The notes beneath the pieces were generated by a model. The model was not told the origin of the DNA, made no database searches, and saw only the letters and a list, made by a program, of their open reading frames with translations. The translations under genes were made by a program, and so were the position numbers. Below, piece after piece: positions 50,073-61,264 of a stretch of DNA of 64,000 bases; position 1 is the stretch's first letter; each line of letters starts with the position of its first letter. Origin of the DNA: Marchantia polymorpha subsp. ruderalis (Eukaryota; Streptophyta; Marchantiopsida; Marchantiales; Marchantiaceae); assembly GCA_037833965.1 (NCBI GenBank), contig AP031355.1, positions 27,677,501 through 27,741,500 on the forward strand, given 5' to 3'.

Positions 50073-52978
50073 CCTGACAACAACCCGGCTGCGCGCAATT
50101 CAAACTCACGCAGTGTGAGTTTCTCCTGCGCCTTCACTTCCCAGTGAGCGTAGCCCTTGAGACAGTGGGCGACACGCCTCGCCGTTTCCACCTTCGTGCG
50201 ATCCGCCTCCTTCCTGCGATCCTCTTCAATTATCACTAATTGCGATTCGGCTTCAGCACGTTGCGCTCTCAATTCGCCACACTCTGACTGTAACCTGCGG
50301 ATTAACTCTTCATCCGCCTGCCGTGCGAGCTGAGATTGTTCCAACAACCACGTCTGTCGCACGAGCTCCTCTGACAAAATCCGATTCTGGGCCTGCTCAG
50401 AAATGAGTGCTTCCTTGACCTTCACCTGCTCCTTGGTGAGCTCGTCCAGTTTCTCATCCTTCATCTTCTCGGAGTGCTTGTAGAATTTCTGATTAAGTTT
50501 ATACTGACCCCACAAGCATGCATGCTTCTCCTTCAAGTCCCTCAACTCCTGGTCCACTCTAGCTAACAGCTTGCTGGTGTGGACTTTAGTGCGAGTCCGC
50601 CTGCGCACTAACTCGATGTAAGATCCCGGCTGGAGTGGGTCGGCGTATTTATCGACCTTGCGATCCAAGTACCTCAGCAACGGAATCACCTGCTCAGAGA
50701 GCGCCGCCGCCGGCGCTCCAACAATTTCCTCCTCCTCCTCCTCGGTGTCTTCTGCTCCTGACATTTCTTCCGTGGAGCCTCCGTCGTCATCATCCGAGTG
50801 GAGAATTTCAGTCGCCATTGATTGCGTCGGCGACTGCCCCGAGTGGGGCTGCACGTCATCGACGTGTGCTGCCTGCGAAGGGACGGCTGCAGCCTCGCTG
50901 CTCGTCGCCAAAATGTCTAAGGCGGAAGGCGAATGTACCCGTGCGGCATCCCCGTCTCTCGCTTGTTGGTTGTCTACCGCGTCCTCTCTGCCGCCGTCGC
51001 CCGCCGCCGAAGGCGATCTAGCGGAGGGTGGCTGCGCGGGGTTTGATTGCGCATCGCGCATCGAAATTTCATCCCGCACACAGTCACTCCGCTCCTCCGT
51101 CTGTTGCTGCTCCCTTGATCGGTCCGTGGGGGCTGTGCCCGGCCCGTGCGCAGGCGCAATTGCCGGCGCCTTGTCCGCCGCAGGCGTAGCGCCGCGGACA
51201 TCCATCGCCGAAGGCGACATGGCCGGGGGCCGCTCGCCCGATGTCCCTTGGCCTATAGGCCCTACCGCCGAAGGCGCATCTATCGGCGGACTTCCCGCCG
51301 ATGGTGCGGCCTCCGCACGTTCCCTGCTTGTATCTCCTCGGCTCGAAGGCCCTGGCGCCGAAGGCGCAAATTGCGGCGCGTTGTGCGCCGGAGGGTCTGG
51401 CCCCGAGGGCCGGTGTCTCGTAGGCGGTTCTTCCGCCGGCTCCTTCCCCTTCCTACGTTGGAACGGGGGTGATTCTTGCCTGTGCACAGGCGGCACGTGT
51501 GGAGGTGTCCTGTGCACAGGCGACCTGTGCACAGGTGAGAGCCTATGCACAGGCGGACTGCTCCTTCCCACGCGTAAGCGTAGATCCACGTCCACTTGTG
51601 ATCGCCTGTCCGCGGAGGCTCGTCCGTCCGCGGAGGCTCGTCTGTGCGCAAACGGAACATCTGTCCGCATCGCACGTGGTAACTCCGGAGGCCCTTGGCC
51701 CGTAGGCGGCCTCTCTCCCGTCGAGGTTGCAGCGTGGCCCGTTGCTCCTGCGGTCGTCCGCGCTTCCTCATGCTTCTCTGGCGACGCACTTCCTTTCTCC
51801 GTCGCAATCGTCGCCGTGTCCGCACTGTCGGCTGGTAACACCAGTCTGCGTGCCTTCTGCTTCGGCCGGCTGTATGGCTCGCACAGCGGCCGCGGTCGAA
51901 TGGGAGCAGAGGGTTCTTGATGCTGCTCCTCTTCAGACTCTTCCCTCCATCGCCGCTTCCGCGGCACTCGTGCTGCAGGAGTGTGTCTCCCTTCGTCCCT
52001 CCGCCTTGATGGGGTAGAAGTCGGTGACTCCTCTGCATTAGTGTCGACCTCATTCTCCCGCACATACTTCCCGGGATGGTCGATGGACAATGGCGGAAAA
52101 TGTTCAAGCTCCGCCGCTGTCAAACAATTCCGCTGTCGATAAAAATTGATGAGGAAAGGAGAAAGATGGTTTAGAGTTCCCCCCTTCTCCTCAAACGCAT
52201 GCTGTCGCATCACCCTGTGCAGGATGCTCGCCCAGTGAATTGGAGTTCCCTCGATGACGCACTCCACAAAAGAGACCTGCCACAATGTGATGTAGCAGGC
52301 GCGGTGCGGCTGCAGTAATTGCATCAGCGCCGCGGACAAAGTCCGGCGAAATCGATCCTTGTAATCACGGGTCCTGTACCCATTCTTGGTAGACCTCCCG
52401 GTCTTGAACAGCTACACAAATTGCGCCTCTTCCTGCTTGGTCACCTTGATGCTCTCACTGTCGAAAAGGAGATGCCCTGGCATGCCAGCACATCTTCCCA
52501 ACGCCTGTGCCCAATCTTCGACTGTCCACCGATCAACATGCGGACGCAATCCGCGCGAGGGTGGTCCCTGTGGCTCTAGCCACTCGCGCACCATATTCGC
52601 ACAGATGTAGTTCCATCCCCATAGCAAGAAATCGAGCTTTCTTGCTATTAAGCGCTCCTCGAAAGCGCGCAGCCCGTTCTGTGGTAGGCGAAGTGGCACC
52701 ATCCGCAATCTGCTCGGTCTCGTCATTGCGTTCCTGGGGTTCGCTCGCCCGCTCATTCTACTTCCGCACCGCCCGAGCTTCTTTCTCTCTCGGCAAACTC
52801 TAATCGCCCTCAATTCCAAATCACGCGCATTCACTTCTCCCTCAATCAACAAGAAATCTCCTGTGCGATGACGTCGAGAATGTTCAGCAGCCAGCAGATG
52901 GATGCGCGCAGCGCGCACAAGAGATTGGAATCGCGAATTCAAGAATGGGACGTTCTCCGCCGCCCGGTCGAAGGTCAT
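50068..52978 (-). pseudogene. LTR-encoded ORF, A5 copy (one stop, C-terminus cut off)
   Basis: ATG 52978; a TAG at 52414-52412 replaces GAG (QFV-stop-LF for QFVELF) after 188 codons. The frame is then open through the repeat middle and coiled coil to the TGTCG break near LLSGD. The last about 79 codons sit on the far side of the element at 61264-61030. Confidence 0.85.
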
Positions 52979-54222
52979 GGTCGGCTCTTGCTCGTGAAGA
53001 ACGTCTCACTTGATGGCCGCGCCGGCTGTACGCTGGAACGGTCTTCGCTCTCACGCGCGGCTTCACGCTCCGCCGTCGTCGATTAAACTCTCACGCTCGA
53101 ATTGGCGGATTTGAACTCCGCGAGCGTATTACCCCGCGGACATGGGGGCGTAGCGCCGAAGGCGAGTTTTCCGCCTTGCGCGGTACACTTGTTCGTACCG
53201 CCCCTCGGCCAATCCCCCTCTGCCTTGACGCGTGTGTCCGCATGTCGGACAAAAGTTCAACTCCTGCCTATGCGCGGGCAGGAGCCTCGGCGGATGCTCC
53301 GCCGGCACGGAACTTCATCCTCCTGTGCACAGGCGATCGCCTGTGCGCAGGCGAATTCCGTCCGCGGCGCTGCGCTGGCGCGGAAGGCGTTGACCGTGGT
53401 CAGCCGTCTCCGTCCAGTCTGTCCGTTCCTTGTCTCTTCGTCGGCGCTTCCGCCGCCGCAACTCCGTCCGTCCAAGAGCGCATCCACCCGTCCCGTCCGC
53501 ATGGTCCGTACCGATTTGATTACTCTGGCGGCTCTTCCGCCGTACGCGGCGCTGCGCTGGCGCGGAAGGCGCCGTACACTTTCTACCTCACAAGGCGCAT
53601 TTCTAGGGCCCAAGGCGGATTTTCCGCCGACGCCGAAGCGCCTGTGCACAGGCGAGCGCCTGTGCGTAGGCGGACTTCGCGCCTCCCCTAACCCTACTTC
53701 GCCTGTGCACAGGCGAACGCCTTCGTCCGCGCATAGGACAAAACTTGATTACCCCTTCCGCGTTGGCGGAATTCGCGCCGGTGGCGAACTCTTTCCGCCG
53801 TAGGCGACCGCCTCCGTTTCTTCCAATAGTGATAACTCCCTAAGTCCTCATCCGTTCCAAGCGTTCTTGGACTCGTTGGAATCAGTGCGTCGAGCTCTTT
53901 CCAACGGGACCCTAACTTGGTCAAGGCGCCCGAGGGTTGACCTAAGTATGGAGGGTTTCCCTACAGCCGCGGACAAAACCTCCGAAGGCGGGTTTTGCGC
54001 CTTGCGTCGTAGGGGTCCTAACTGCAGAGCTCGCAGGGAGGGTGGTGCCTGTCCTTACTGCTGCACCCCAAATCCCAGATTCTACAAGATCCCTCGAGAA
54101 TCCCCGCGATCTTCCGGATTCACTCCGTTTTGATGTACCGAAGGCTATTTACAATGCTGCCAGGGTACAGTTTTCCAAAAATGTTTTAATTTCCTCAAAA
54201 TTGCCAAAAGTGGGGTACCACA

Positions 54223-54235
54223 TGCCCCCCTCCTC
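54223..54235 (-). other. Polypurine tract of A5
   Basis: GAGGAGGGGGGCA on the minus strand before the LTR start at 54222. Confidence 0.85.
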
Positions 54236-54259
54236 AATTGTGAGCGCCCACGCGAACAC

Positions 54260-57091
54260 TCACATGTGGTATTTCTTCAACCGCCACCCGTTCACTCGGG
54301 TGCCTAACAAATCGCCGGCCAGGTCCGCAAGTTGGATGGATCCATTCGGGAAGACTTCGACAACCCTGTAAGGTCCCATCCATCTTAGGTGCAGTTTGCC
54401 TGGGAATCTGGCATGCCTGCTGTCGTAGAGCAATGCCAAATCACCCGCCTGCAGGAGTACCGGTTTGATCTTTTTATCGTATCTCTCCTTTCGGCGGAGC
54501 TGGATTTTCCTGGTGCGATCTTCGGCGTCTCGTCTCCTCTCATCCAGCAGCGTGACCTCCTGTAACCTGTAGAGCTGACTCTCCTCTGCGCCCATCCTCT
54601 GCAAATCCAACGTTCGTTGGGTGGGTACTTCAAATTCGATCGGGAGGATCGGGTGTTGCCCATACACCAGAAAGTATGGTGTCTGTTTGGTCGTGATCTT
54701 CTCAGCTGTCCGGTACGCCCATAGAGCGGCTGCTAGCTTCGTATCCCAGTCGTGAGCGTGATTCACCGTGACCTTGAGTAGTATTTTACACAGTAGACCA
54801 TTGGACTTCTCCGTCAGTCCATTTGCCTTGGGATTGTATGGAGTAGTCTTCCGGTGCTTGATGTGGAAATACCGTGTCAGATCTTCGATGATCTGATTCA
54901 GAAAATGCGTGCCCCGGTCGCTGACTAGCTCTAAGGGACATCCGTAGCGTGTGATGATCGACTCAAACAAGAAGGCTGCCACTGTGGCAGCATCATCCCT
55001 TCTGGTGGCCCTGGCCTCTACCATTTTGGTGGCGTAGTCCGTTGCTACCAGAATGTAGCGCCTTCGTGTACTTCTAGTCACTGGTTGTATCGGCCCTACA
55101 AAGTCAATGCCCCACTTTTCGAAAGGTGCTAGAGGCATGATGGGAGTCAGGGGCCAGCGTGTTGTAGGCGTCGGTCTCCCCGTCCTCTGGCAACTGTCGC
55201 ACTTGCGGATGTAATCGAGAACATCCTTAAACATGGTCGGCCACCAATACCCCGCATTTAGAATCTTTGTGACCGTGTTCCTGGTGGCATAGTGTCCACC
55301 CGCCTCCTCTGTATGCATCGCACTCACTATTCTTGGTACCTCTGATTCCTCCAGGCATCTGCATAAGCGCTCATCTGCCATCTTCTTGAACAAAACCCCC
55401 TGCTGGAGTTGGTACGGGCCTGCCTTATGAATAAAGACAGTTCGCTGTTCCAAATCCATGCCTACGGGACACTGGAGGGTTAGCAGATATCGATACAGGT
55501 CGGCATAGCGGGACTCATGTCCTGCAGACAACTGAAATAACTCTTCATCTGGAAAATCGTCCACCAATTCCTCCTCTGTCGGTTGGGTCCATAATCGGGA
55601 CAAGTAATCCGCATTTTCGTGGTGCACCCCTTTCCTGGTCTGGACTGTGTAGGTGAACTCTTGTAGTAACAACACCCACCTGGCGATCCGACCGGATAGG
55701 TCGGCTTTCTTGACTAGGTGTTGCAATGCGTAGTGGTCCACATGGAACACAAACTCGTAGCAGATTAGGTAGTGACGGAACTTTTTACAGGAGTACACCA
55801 TCCCCAACGCTTCTCTCTCCGTCGTGGTGTACTTCCGCTCTGCTAGAGACAGCTGTCGGCTCGCGAAGTAGATCGGGTAGTCCTTTTTGTTGTCATCCTT
55901 TTGACTCAGTACTACACCGATGGCGAATGCAGATGTGTCAACGTAAACATGGAATGGTCGATTCCAGTCTGGACTCCTTAGTACGGGAGCACTCGTGAGT
56001 TTCGCTTTAAGAGCCTCAAATGCTGACTGCTGGTTCGCACCCCAAGCATAAGGCTCGTCCTTCTTCAACAACTTGGTCAGGTCCGCCGCCAGTATTGCAT
56101 ACAGGTGTATGAATCCTCGGTAGTAGCCCACATGACCCAGGAATGCTCGCAGCTCTCTTAGATTCGTGGGTGGCTCAAGCTCGAGTATAACCTTGACCTT
56201 CTCGATGTCCACCGCAATGCCGTCTGCCGAGACCCGATGACCCAACAAGATCCCACTAGTCATAAAGAAAAAGCACTTCTCGGAATGCAGTGATAAACTG
56301 CTCTCTCTACATTTATCGAAGGTCTGCTTCAAGTGACTTAGGTGTTCAGACCGCTTCCCAAAGACACAGAAGTCATCTATGAATATTTCCAGGAACTTCC
56401 TCAGTTGTTCCTGGAAGATATTGGTCATCATCCGTTGAAAGGTGGCAGGCGCGTTGCACAGACCGAAGGGCATCTTGTGGTATGCGTAAGTTCCCCAGTC
56501 GGTTGTGAACGTAGTTTTATCCTTGTCCTGTTCCCGGATAGACACCTGATTGTAACCTGAGAACCCATCCAGGAAGCTATAACATTCATGTCCTGCGACA
56601 TGGTCTAGAATGGCATCCGTGAATGGTAACGGGTGATGATCCTTGCGTGTTGCTGCATTCAACTTCCGGAAATCCTGACACACTCGTATCTTACCCGTCA
56701 ACTTCTTGGGTACGATAACAATCGGCGACACCCACTCACTGCTGAGCACAGGGTAAATAATACCAGCACTCAAGTACTTATCTATCTCCTCCTTAACTAG
56801 CAAGGAGTATTTTGGGTTGAGGCGATACTGGCGCTGTCGTATGGGTACTGAGTCGTCCAGTAAATCGATACGGTGTTCCCCATACCGTGCGGGTATCCCC
56901 TTCATGTCTTCGATCTTCCAGGCGAAGACGTCGACATAATGGCTAAGGAATGCCTGTACTTTCCTTAGCTCGTCTCCTCTCACTGCGCTTGATACCTTCA
57001 AGCACTTGTCGGGACTGAGTTGTACTTCGTGACAGTCACTAGGGTCGACAATGCCCTCGGTGTGACTCGTCTCACTCCTTCCCAGTCCCAC
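54260..57091 (-). CDS. pol: A5 pol: reverse transcriptase-RNaseH-integrase, intact
   Basis: The only full-length pol in the window: 943 codons with no stop from GTG 57091. Order: N-terminal linker (HTEGIVDPSDCHE), RT with FIDDFCVFG (about 238-246), RNaseH (VDTSAFAIG, about 380, with ending HHENADYLSR), integrase HHCC finger (about 590-630), catalytic D,D35E (GIDFVGP, SDRGTHF, GLTEKS) and a C-terminal GPY-type module (RWMGPYRVVEVFPNG). No chromodomain or second RNaseH is seen. Separated from gag-PR by UAG-CAA-UUA in frame, so it is expected to be made as a readthrough fusion rather than from the GTG. RNA is copied in virus-like particles and integrated in the nucleus (family knowledge). The protein may be active, though the gag-PR of this copy is broken. 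Confidence 0.92.
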   Translation of the reverse strand: MGLGRSETSHTEGIVDPSDCHEVQLSPDKCLKVSSAVRGDELRKVQAFLSHYVDVFAWKIEDMKGIPARYGEHRIDLLDDSVPIRQRQYRLNPKYSLLVKEEIDKYLSAGIIYPVLSSEWVSPIVIVPKKLTGKIRVCQDFRKLNAATRKDHHPLPFTDAILDHVAGHECYSFLDGFSGYNQVSIREQDKDKTTFTTDWGTYAYHKMPFGLCNAPATFQRMMTNIFQEQLRKFLEIFIDDFCVFGKRSEHLSHLKQTFDKCRESSLSLHSEKCFFFMTSGILLGHRVSADGIAVDIEKVKVILELEPPTNLRELRAFLGHVGYYRGFIHLYAILAADLTKLLKKDEPYAWGANQQSAFEALKAKLTSAPVLRSPDWNRPFHVYVDTSAFAIGVVLSQKDDNKKDYPIYFASRQLSLAERKYTTTEREALGMVYSCKKFRHYLICYEFVFHVDHYALQHLVKKADLSGRIARWVLLLQEFTYTVQTRKGVHHENADYLSRLWTQPTEEELVDDFPDEELFQLSAGHESRYADLYRYLLTLQCPVGMDLEQRTVFIHKAGPYQLQQGVLFKKMADERLCRCLEESEVPRIVSAMHTEEAGGHYATRNTVTKILNAGYWWPTMFKDVLDYIRKCDSCQRTGRPTPTTRWPLTPIMPLAPFEKWGIDFVGPIQPVTRSTRRRYILVATDYATKMVEARATRRDDAATVAAFLFESIITRYGCPLELVSDRGTHFLNQIIEDLTRYFHIKHRKTTPYNPKANGLTEKSNGLLCKILLKVTVNHAHDWDTKLAAALWAYRTAEKITTKQTPYFLVYGQHPILPIEFEVPTQRTLDLQRMGAEESQLYRLQEVTLLDERRRDAEDRTRKIQLRRKERYDKKIKPVLLQAGDLALLYDSRHARFPGKLHLRWMGPYRVVEVFPNGSIQLADLAGDLLGTRVNGWRLKKYHM

Positions 57092-57094
57092 AGT

Positions 57095-57103
57095 TAATTG
57101 CTA
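57095..57103 (-). promoter_or_regulatory. Readthrough site UAG-CAA-UUA, A5
   Basis: TAG (57103-57101), CAA, TTA, ACT, then pol, in one frame. Confidence 0.75.
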
Positions 57104-59932
57104 TTCGTCTTCCGCCTGAATAGCTTCCGGCTCTTCTTCTTCTCCCACCGAACAACAGGCAACGAATCCCACGAAATAATCGGATTTGGTACCACTGGAA
57201 TCCGATCGCGCGGTCGACTCACTGTCCCCGCCCGATGTGTAACCTGCACTTGTCGATGGGGTCTCTCCTTCGTGTCTGACCCTATTCCAGGGCACCTTAA
57301 TGGTTTTGGTCGGTTCCGAAGGATGGGGAAACTTAAGGCGATGCCTTCGCCAATCACATCTGACTTGTGCGCCATATAGCCATGGTCGCCCGAGCAGAAC
57401 GTCATAGCCCTGCTTCATCATCGGTTGAAGGATGATATACGTCAACCGAAAGTCCGCACCCCCGATGATTGTCTTGACATTGCGCAGCATACCTGCAGGC
57501 ATTCTCCGCGTCTGATCCGCTAATCTCAACACACGCTTCGAGGGTTCGTATTGACTGAACCCCAAGGCTCTCGCGGTATCCTCCGTCATTATGTTGACTC
57601 CTGATCCAGAGTCGATTGGCACCCTGCGTACACAACACCCTGCTATTTCCACATCGATCTCTGGTGGCCCTTGGTCTTCGCTCTCCACTTGATATACTTG
57701 AGAGGATGTGGATGCGCGCGGCTTCCGCGGACGCCGTAGCGAAAGCATCAACATTCTCCGATACGTCTTATTGTCCTCCAAGAGCTGCTTGAACGTGATG
57801 TTCACTTTTCGACTCCCGAGATCTTCGACCAAGTCATAGTGGGCGCGTTGGGTCGCCGGGGTCGGCGACGCTCTGCGAGGTTCCACGGTGGCTGCCAACT
57901 TCGCCCCAAGGACGGATGTCAAGTCTGGCCGCGGTGGGTCCTTTTGAGTGCGGATCGCTTCCTTCAACAGGTTGGTTACCTCGTTGCGGATATCCGGAGC
58001 ATAGTCCCGTTTCAGCAAGCGTACTGGCTCGTCCTCGACTGCTGTCTGGGGGCGCACTGCTGGTGCCTCTCGCGTAGCCGAAGACTTCCGCGCAGGTCGC
58101 AAGTCGGACTTGCTGGATGTCTTCTCCTTCCCTTTTCCCGTCCGGTCGTCGGTTCTCCGTTCGTGCTTGCGAGTGTCACGCTCTTGCTCCTTCGATTTCT
58201 TGGAACTACGAGTTTCGACCCGTGCGCACATAACCTCTTCCGCCGGCCATTCTTCGTCTTCGTCATCCCCGTCCGAACCTACTTCGACCTGGTTAACTTG
58301 GACGTCCTCCTTGGCAGGAGGGTTCACAAATCGTACCGCTGGCCGAGGGACTGGTGGCTGATCACACTCTGGCGCAGTATGCCCGGTCTTCTTGCAATTA
58401 CTACACGTCGGAACATAATCGTTTCGCCTTTTTGGATGGGGACACTGCGGTGAGAAGTGTCCAACTTCCCCGCAATTATAACAGGCTCGCGGTGGCGGTG
58501 GGTCAAACGTCCCTGGAGGTGCTCTCCGCCTCACGGGTACTGTAGTGGCCCGATCCACCGGATGATATCGTGGGACCTGCATTGCTGAAACTGCAGTAGG
58601 GGTAGGAACCGACTGGACGGCGTAGGCTGTCTCTTCGCTAGCCTCTCCATAGTACTGGGGGTGCTCTCCATAGTACGGTTGTGCCCACTCTACTGCGTTG
58701 ACTGGATATGACGGACGGGTGGTAAGGCACTCGGTGTTTGCATGTCCCACCGCCCCGCACGTAGTACACCATAAGTTCGCTCGCACTCTCCCGGGTGATT
58801 TTCGGCGATCATGCCCGCCTACCACTTAAACCTTGAGATCGGCGAAGTCCTTCACAAGGGTCTCCATCTTCGAGGCTATGTCTCCCGGCGCTCTGTCCGT
58901 AGTCACTCGTCGGGTGCCCTTTTTCTTCGCTGCCCCATGCTTCTTCCTCTTCTTCTCCTCCTCCGACGATGAGGTTTCCTCCTCTTCGGATGAGGAACGG
59001 TTCTCGTCCGAAGACGATTCCTCCGATGACGGAGTTGTACCTCTACGTCGTCTTCGCCCTCCCTTCGGTTTTCGCTCCTTCGACTCCCGTCTCTCTCTCC
59101 CTCTTCGGTTGAGAGTGGAAGTTTCGAAGGCTTCTGCCGATGCAATCACATCCTCAATAGTGTCGCACTTGCTGCGTCGGCAAAAAGTCTCCATCTCCCG
59201 AGTTAAACCGGTCACGTACCAATCCACAGCTTGTTGTACCGAGAAAGGGGACCCTGGTCCTGTTTTCGGTATTCTGTCAAGGAGGTCCAGAAATCTCTCA
59301 GTGTAGTCACGCAGACTCTCCTTCTTCTCTCGCTGCAAATTACGTAACTTTGTCAAAACCCGGCTGTCGTAGCCGAGCTCGCGGAAGCGGCGAAGGAACT
59401 TCTCCTTCAGCTGGGCCCATGTTGTCAACCCAGTCGGATCGATGCTCTCGTGATTGTACCAACTCCTCGCTTTCTTTCGCAGAAGGCTTGGAAAGATCCT
59501 TAGTCGGTCGTCGTCTGCGATCTCGCGATTGGCAATAGACACCGATTCGAACAACTTGATGTATGAATCTGCATCGTCGTCATCCCCACTCCCTTTATAC
59601 TTTGGGTAGGAATGTTTAGTAATCGGCTGAGGTAGCCGCACATTGGCTTGTCCGTCCGCCATCGGTGTGTCTGTCGACGGTTCTCGGGCGGTCGTTTCTA
59701 ATTCACGAGGCGGGTCCGTGCAAGGAATATCTAGTAGAACTGTAAGCACCAAGTTCGGTTCCGAGTCGCCGGGGGTAGGTTCCCCAAGGATGTCGGCCGA
59801 ACTAGGCTTAGGTACTCTTTTTGGTGTTTTCTTGTTTTGACGCCGTGTCTCTTCCACGGCCTTCTCTGAATCTCGTCGGAACCTGCGGACAGCTCTAGCA
59901 CTTAGGTTGCTCCCGCTAGCCCCAGTCGACAT
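57101..59932 (-). pseudogene. gag: A5 gag-protease with one in-frame stop
   Basis: 943-codon frame from ATG 59932 (MSTGASGSNLSARAVRR). Capsid-like segment, Ser/Glu-rich tract (SSSEEEETSSSEEEKK), three CCHC knuckles and protease DSGSG. A TAA at 58828-58826 replaces CAA of A2 (KVQVVGG), just before the first knuckle. The frame is otherwise intact, so a single substitution separates it from an open gag-PR. A2 is open here but has a different stop, showing independent decay. Confidence 0.9.
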
Positions 59933-59978
59933 TCACCGAGCATGGCTGCTCGTAAAAACCCCGGTGTTGACGCAACTG

Positions 59979-60018
59979 TCCCCGGCAGCGGCGCCAAAAA
60001 GAAGTTGTCGGCTTCTTA
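59979..60018 (-). other. PBS (tRNA-Asp type) and 22-nt spacer, A5
   Basis: TGGCGCCGCTGCCGGGGA at 59996-59979 on the minus strand, 22 nt from the LTR end at 60019; the spacer has the same AAGAAG/CTTCTT pairing as A2. Confidence 0.85.
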
Positions 60019-60964
60019 TGTAATAACCCACTAAAGGCTAAAACTGCAATATAGTGGTAGAAAGGTCGAACCCACAGGGACAGAGGAACACACAGGGTAC
60101 AAAGTGTCACGTTTTAACAGACTATTGAGGAGTTTGAATTCTCAGTCAACTGTCACTCCCAGAAATACTGCAAGTGTCCACTCGGAGCGCACTCGGAGGT
60201 CGCAGAGTGCAGCGTAACACACACACACACACACACACCTGAAACTACAGAAACACAACCCAGAGATCCGTTAGGACCTCTACTTCAAGATTTCAGGGGG
60301 AAAGTCTCTCTCAAGCACACTCGGCAAAGCTGCGGGCAGTGACTTCCAACTCCGGCTTTTACAACACTTCCACTAGCTTGCTGCTAGTGTAGGAAACCCG
60401 GTTTGGACTGCCTACTTCGGATCGAAGTCACTCATACGCGGTGAACAACACTCTCAACTCACAAAACGCGCAGAGAACACAGGTCCGCACTGAAGGACTC
60501 ACTGAGAAACATTCCAGTAACACAACAACAATCTATTGAAGAGTTTGAATTCTCAGGCACTTGTCATTCCCAGAAATACTACAGGGGTTACCCTCAAGGC
60601 ACCTGCTGCAGCGTAACCTGAATTTACAACCAAGGCTTACACGAAGTAACAAAACTTCACTTTGGCATTCAGGGGAAAAATCCCAAGGAGTACAATCAGA
60701 AAGAAACACTCGAGGGTGTAGGGGCGAAACTGTTCAAGTATCTAACTAGTCACTGGCTCTGAGCATCGGCAGTCACCCGCAGGTACAGATCCGAACTACT
60801 CAAGTCTCTAACCAATGTACTAGCTCTGAACATTCGGCCGAAGGCCTTCAGCTACAAAATGCGGAACGCTAAGTTGTAACTCCTCGTGCGTGGTGACAGA
60901 ACTCAAGGACACAAACACGCAAAGGAAATGGGTTCCTGATCTGCACTTCTGATGGGAAAGAACC

Positions 60965-60993
60965 CCAGGCAAAACGCCTGGAACTATTTTATA
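60965..60993 (-). promoter_or_regulatory. TATA box and inverted repeat, A5 5' LTR
   Basis: TATAAAATAG at 60993-60984 and CCAGGC-GTTTT-GCCTGG at 60981-60965. Upstream U3 is replaced by a plus-strand LTR, so the native promoter context is lost. Confidence 0.6.
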
Positions 60994-61029
60994 CCTTCTA
61001 AGTCCTACCTAGCACTACACTGCACTACG

Positions 61030-61264
61030 CTACACGCCTGCACGGAACCACGCTACACTACACTCCGCGGAACCTGTACTACGTCTCCTGCGCGGCCGAC
61101 TTCCGCGCACTAACTCCCTACCCTGCCAATCTTCCGCTCGACTGCGCAGTCCCAAACGCTGCAACGCCGCGGACACCTCCACTTCGAGGGCGGACATGGT
61201 ATCCTGTGCCTTCGACAGAAAGGCATCGAGCTTCTTTGCTACCTTCCGCCGACTCCTACTGTCG
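61030..61264 (-). pseudogene. LTR-encoded ORF, C-terminal fragment (A5 5' LTR)
   Basis: The last about 78 codons (from RSRRKVAKKLDAF to the TAG at 61032-61030), separated from the rest by the plus-strand insertion at TGTCG. Confidence 0.85.
61260..61264. repeat. TGTCG, target duplication copy (left side of a plus-strand insertion)
   Basis: TGTCG directly precedes the plus-strand LTR start TGTGGTACC at 61265; the partner is at 50068-50072. Confidence 0.85.

Larger units (their letters stand above)
50068..54222 (-). repeat. A5 3' LTR, proximal 4,155 bp
   Basis: LTR start at 54222 after the polypurine tract; leader, palindromes (51481-51557 area) and most of the LTR ORF. Ends at TGTCG where a plus-strand LTR end is joined. 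Confidence 0.9.
50068..61264 (-). mobile_element. A5: family 1 element with both LTRs cut at the same TGTCG site
   Basis: Internal region 54223-60018 is 5,796 bp, the same as A2. The left LTR part (50068-54222) holds the LTR start up to TGTCG, and the right part (60019-61264) holds TGTCG to the LTR end. Together they make one full LTR of about 5,396 bp. Each cut is occupied by the end of a plus-strand family 1 LTR. pol is intact; gag-PR has one stop. Confidence 0.85.
60019..61264 (-). repeat. A5 5' LTR, distal 1,246 bp
   Basis: LTR end at 60019 to TGTCG at 61264. Contains the last part of the LTR ORF, the TATA box (60993-60984), the (TG)n tract (about 60239-60217) and U5-like sequence. Confidence 0.9.
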
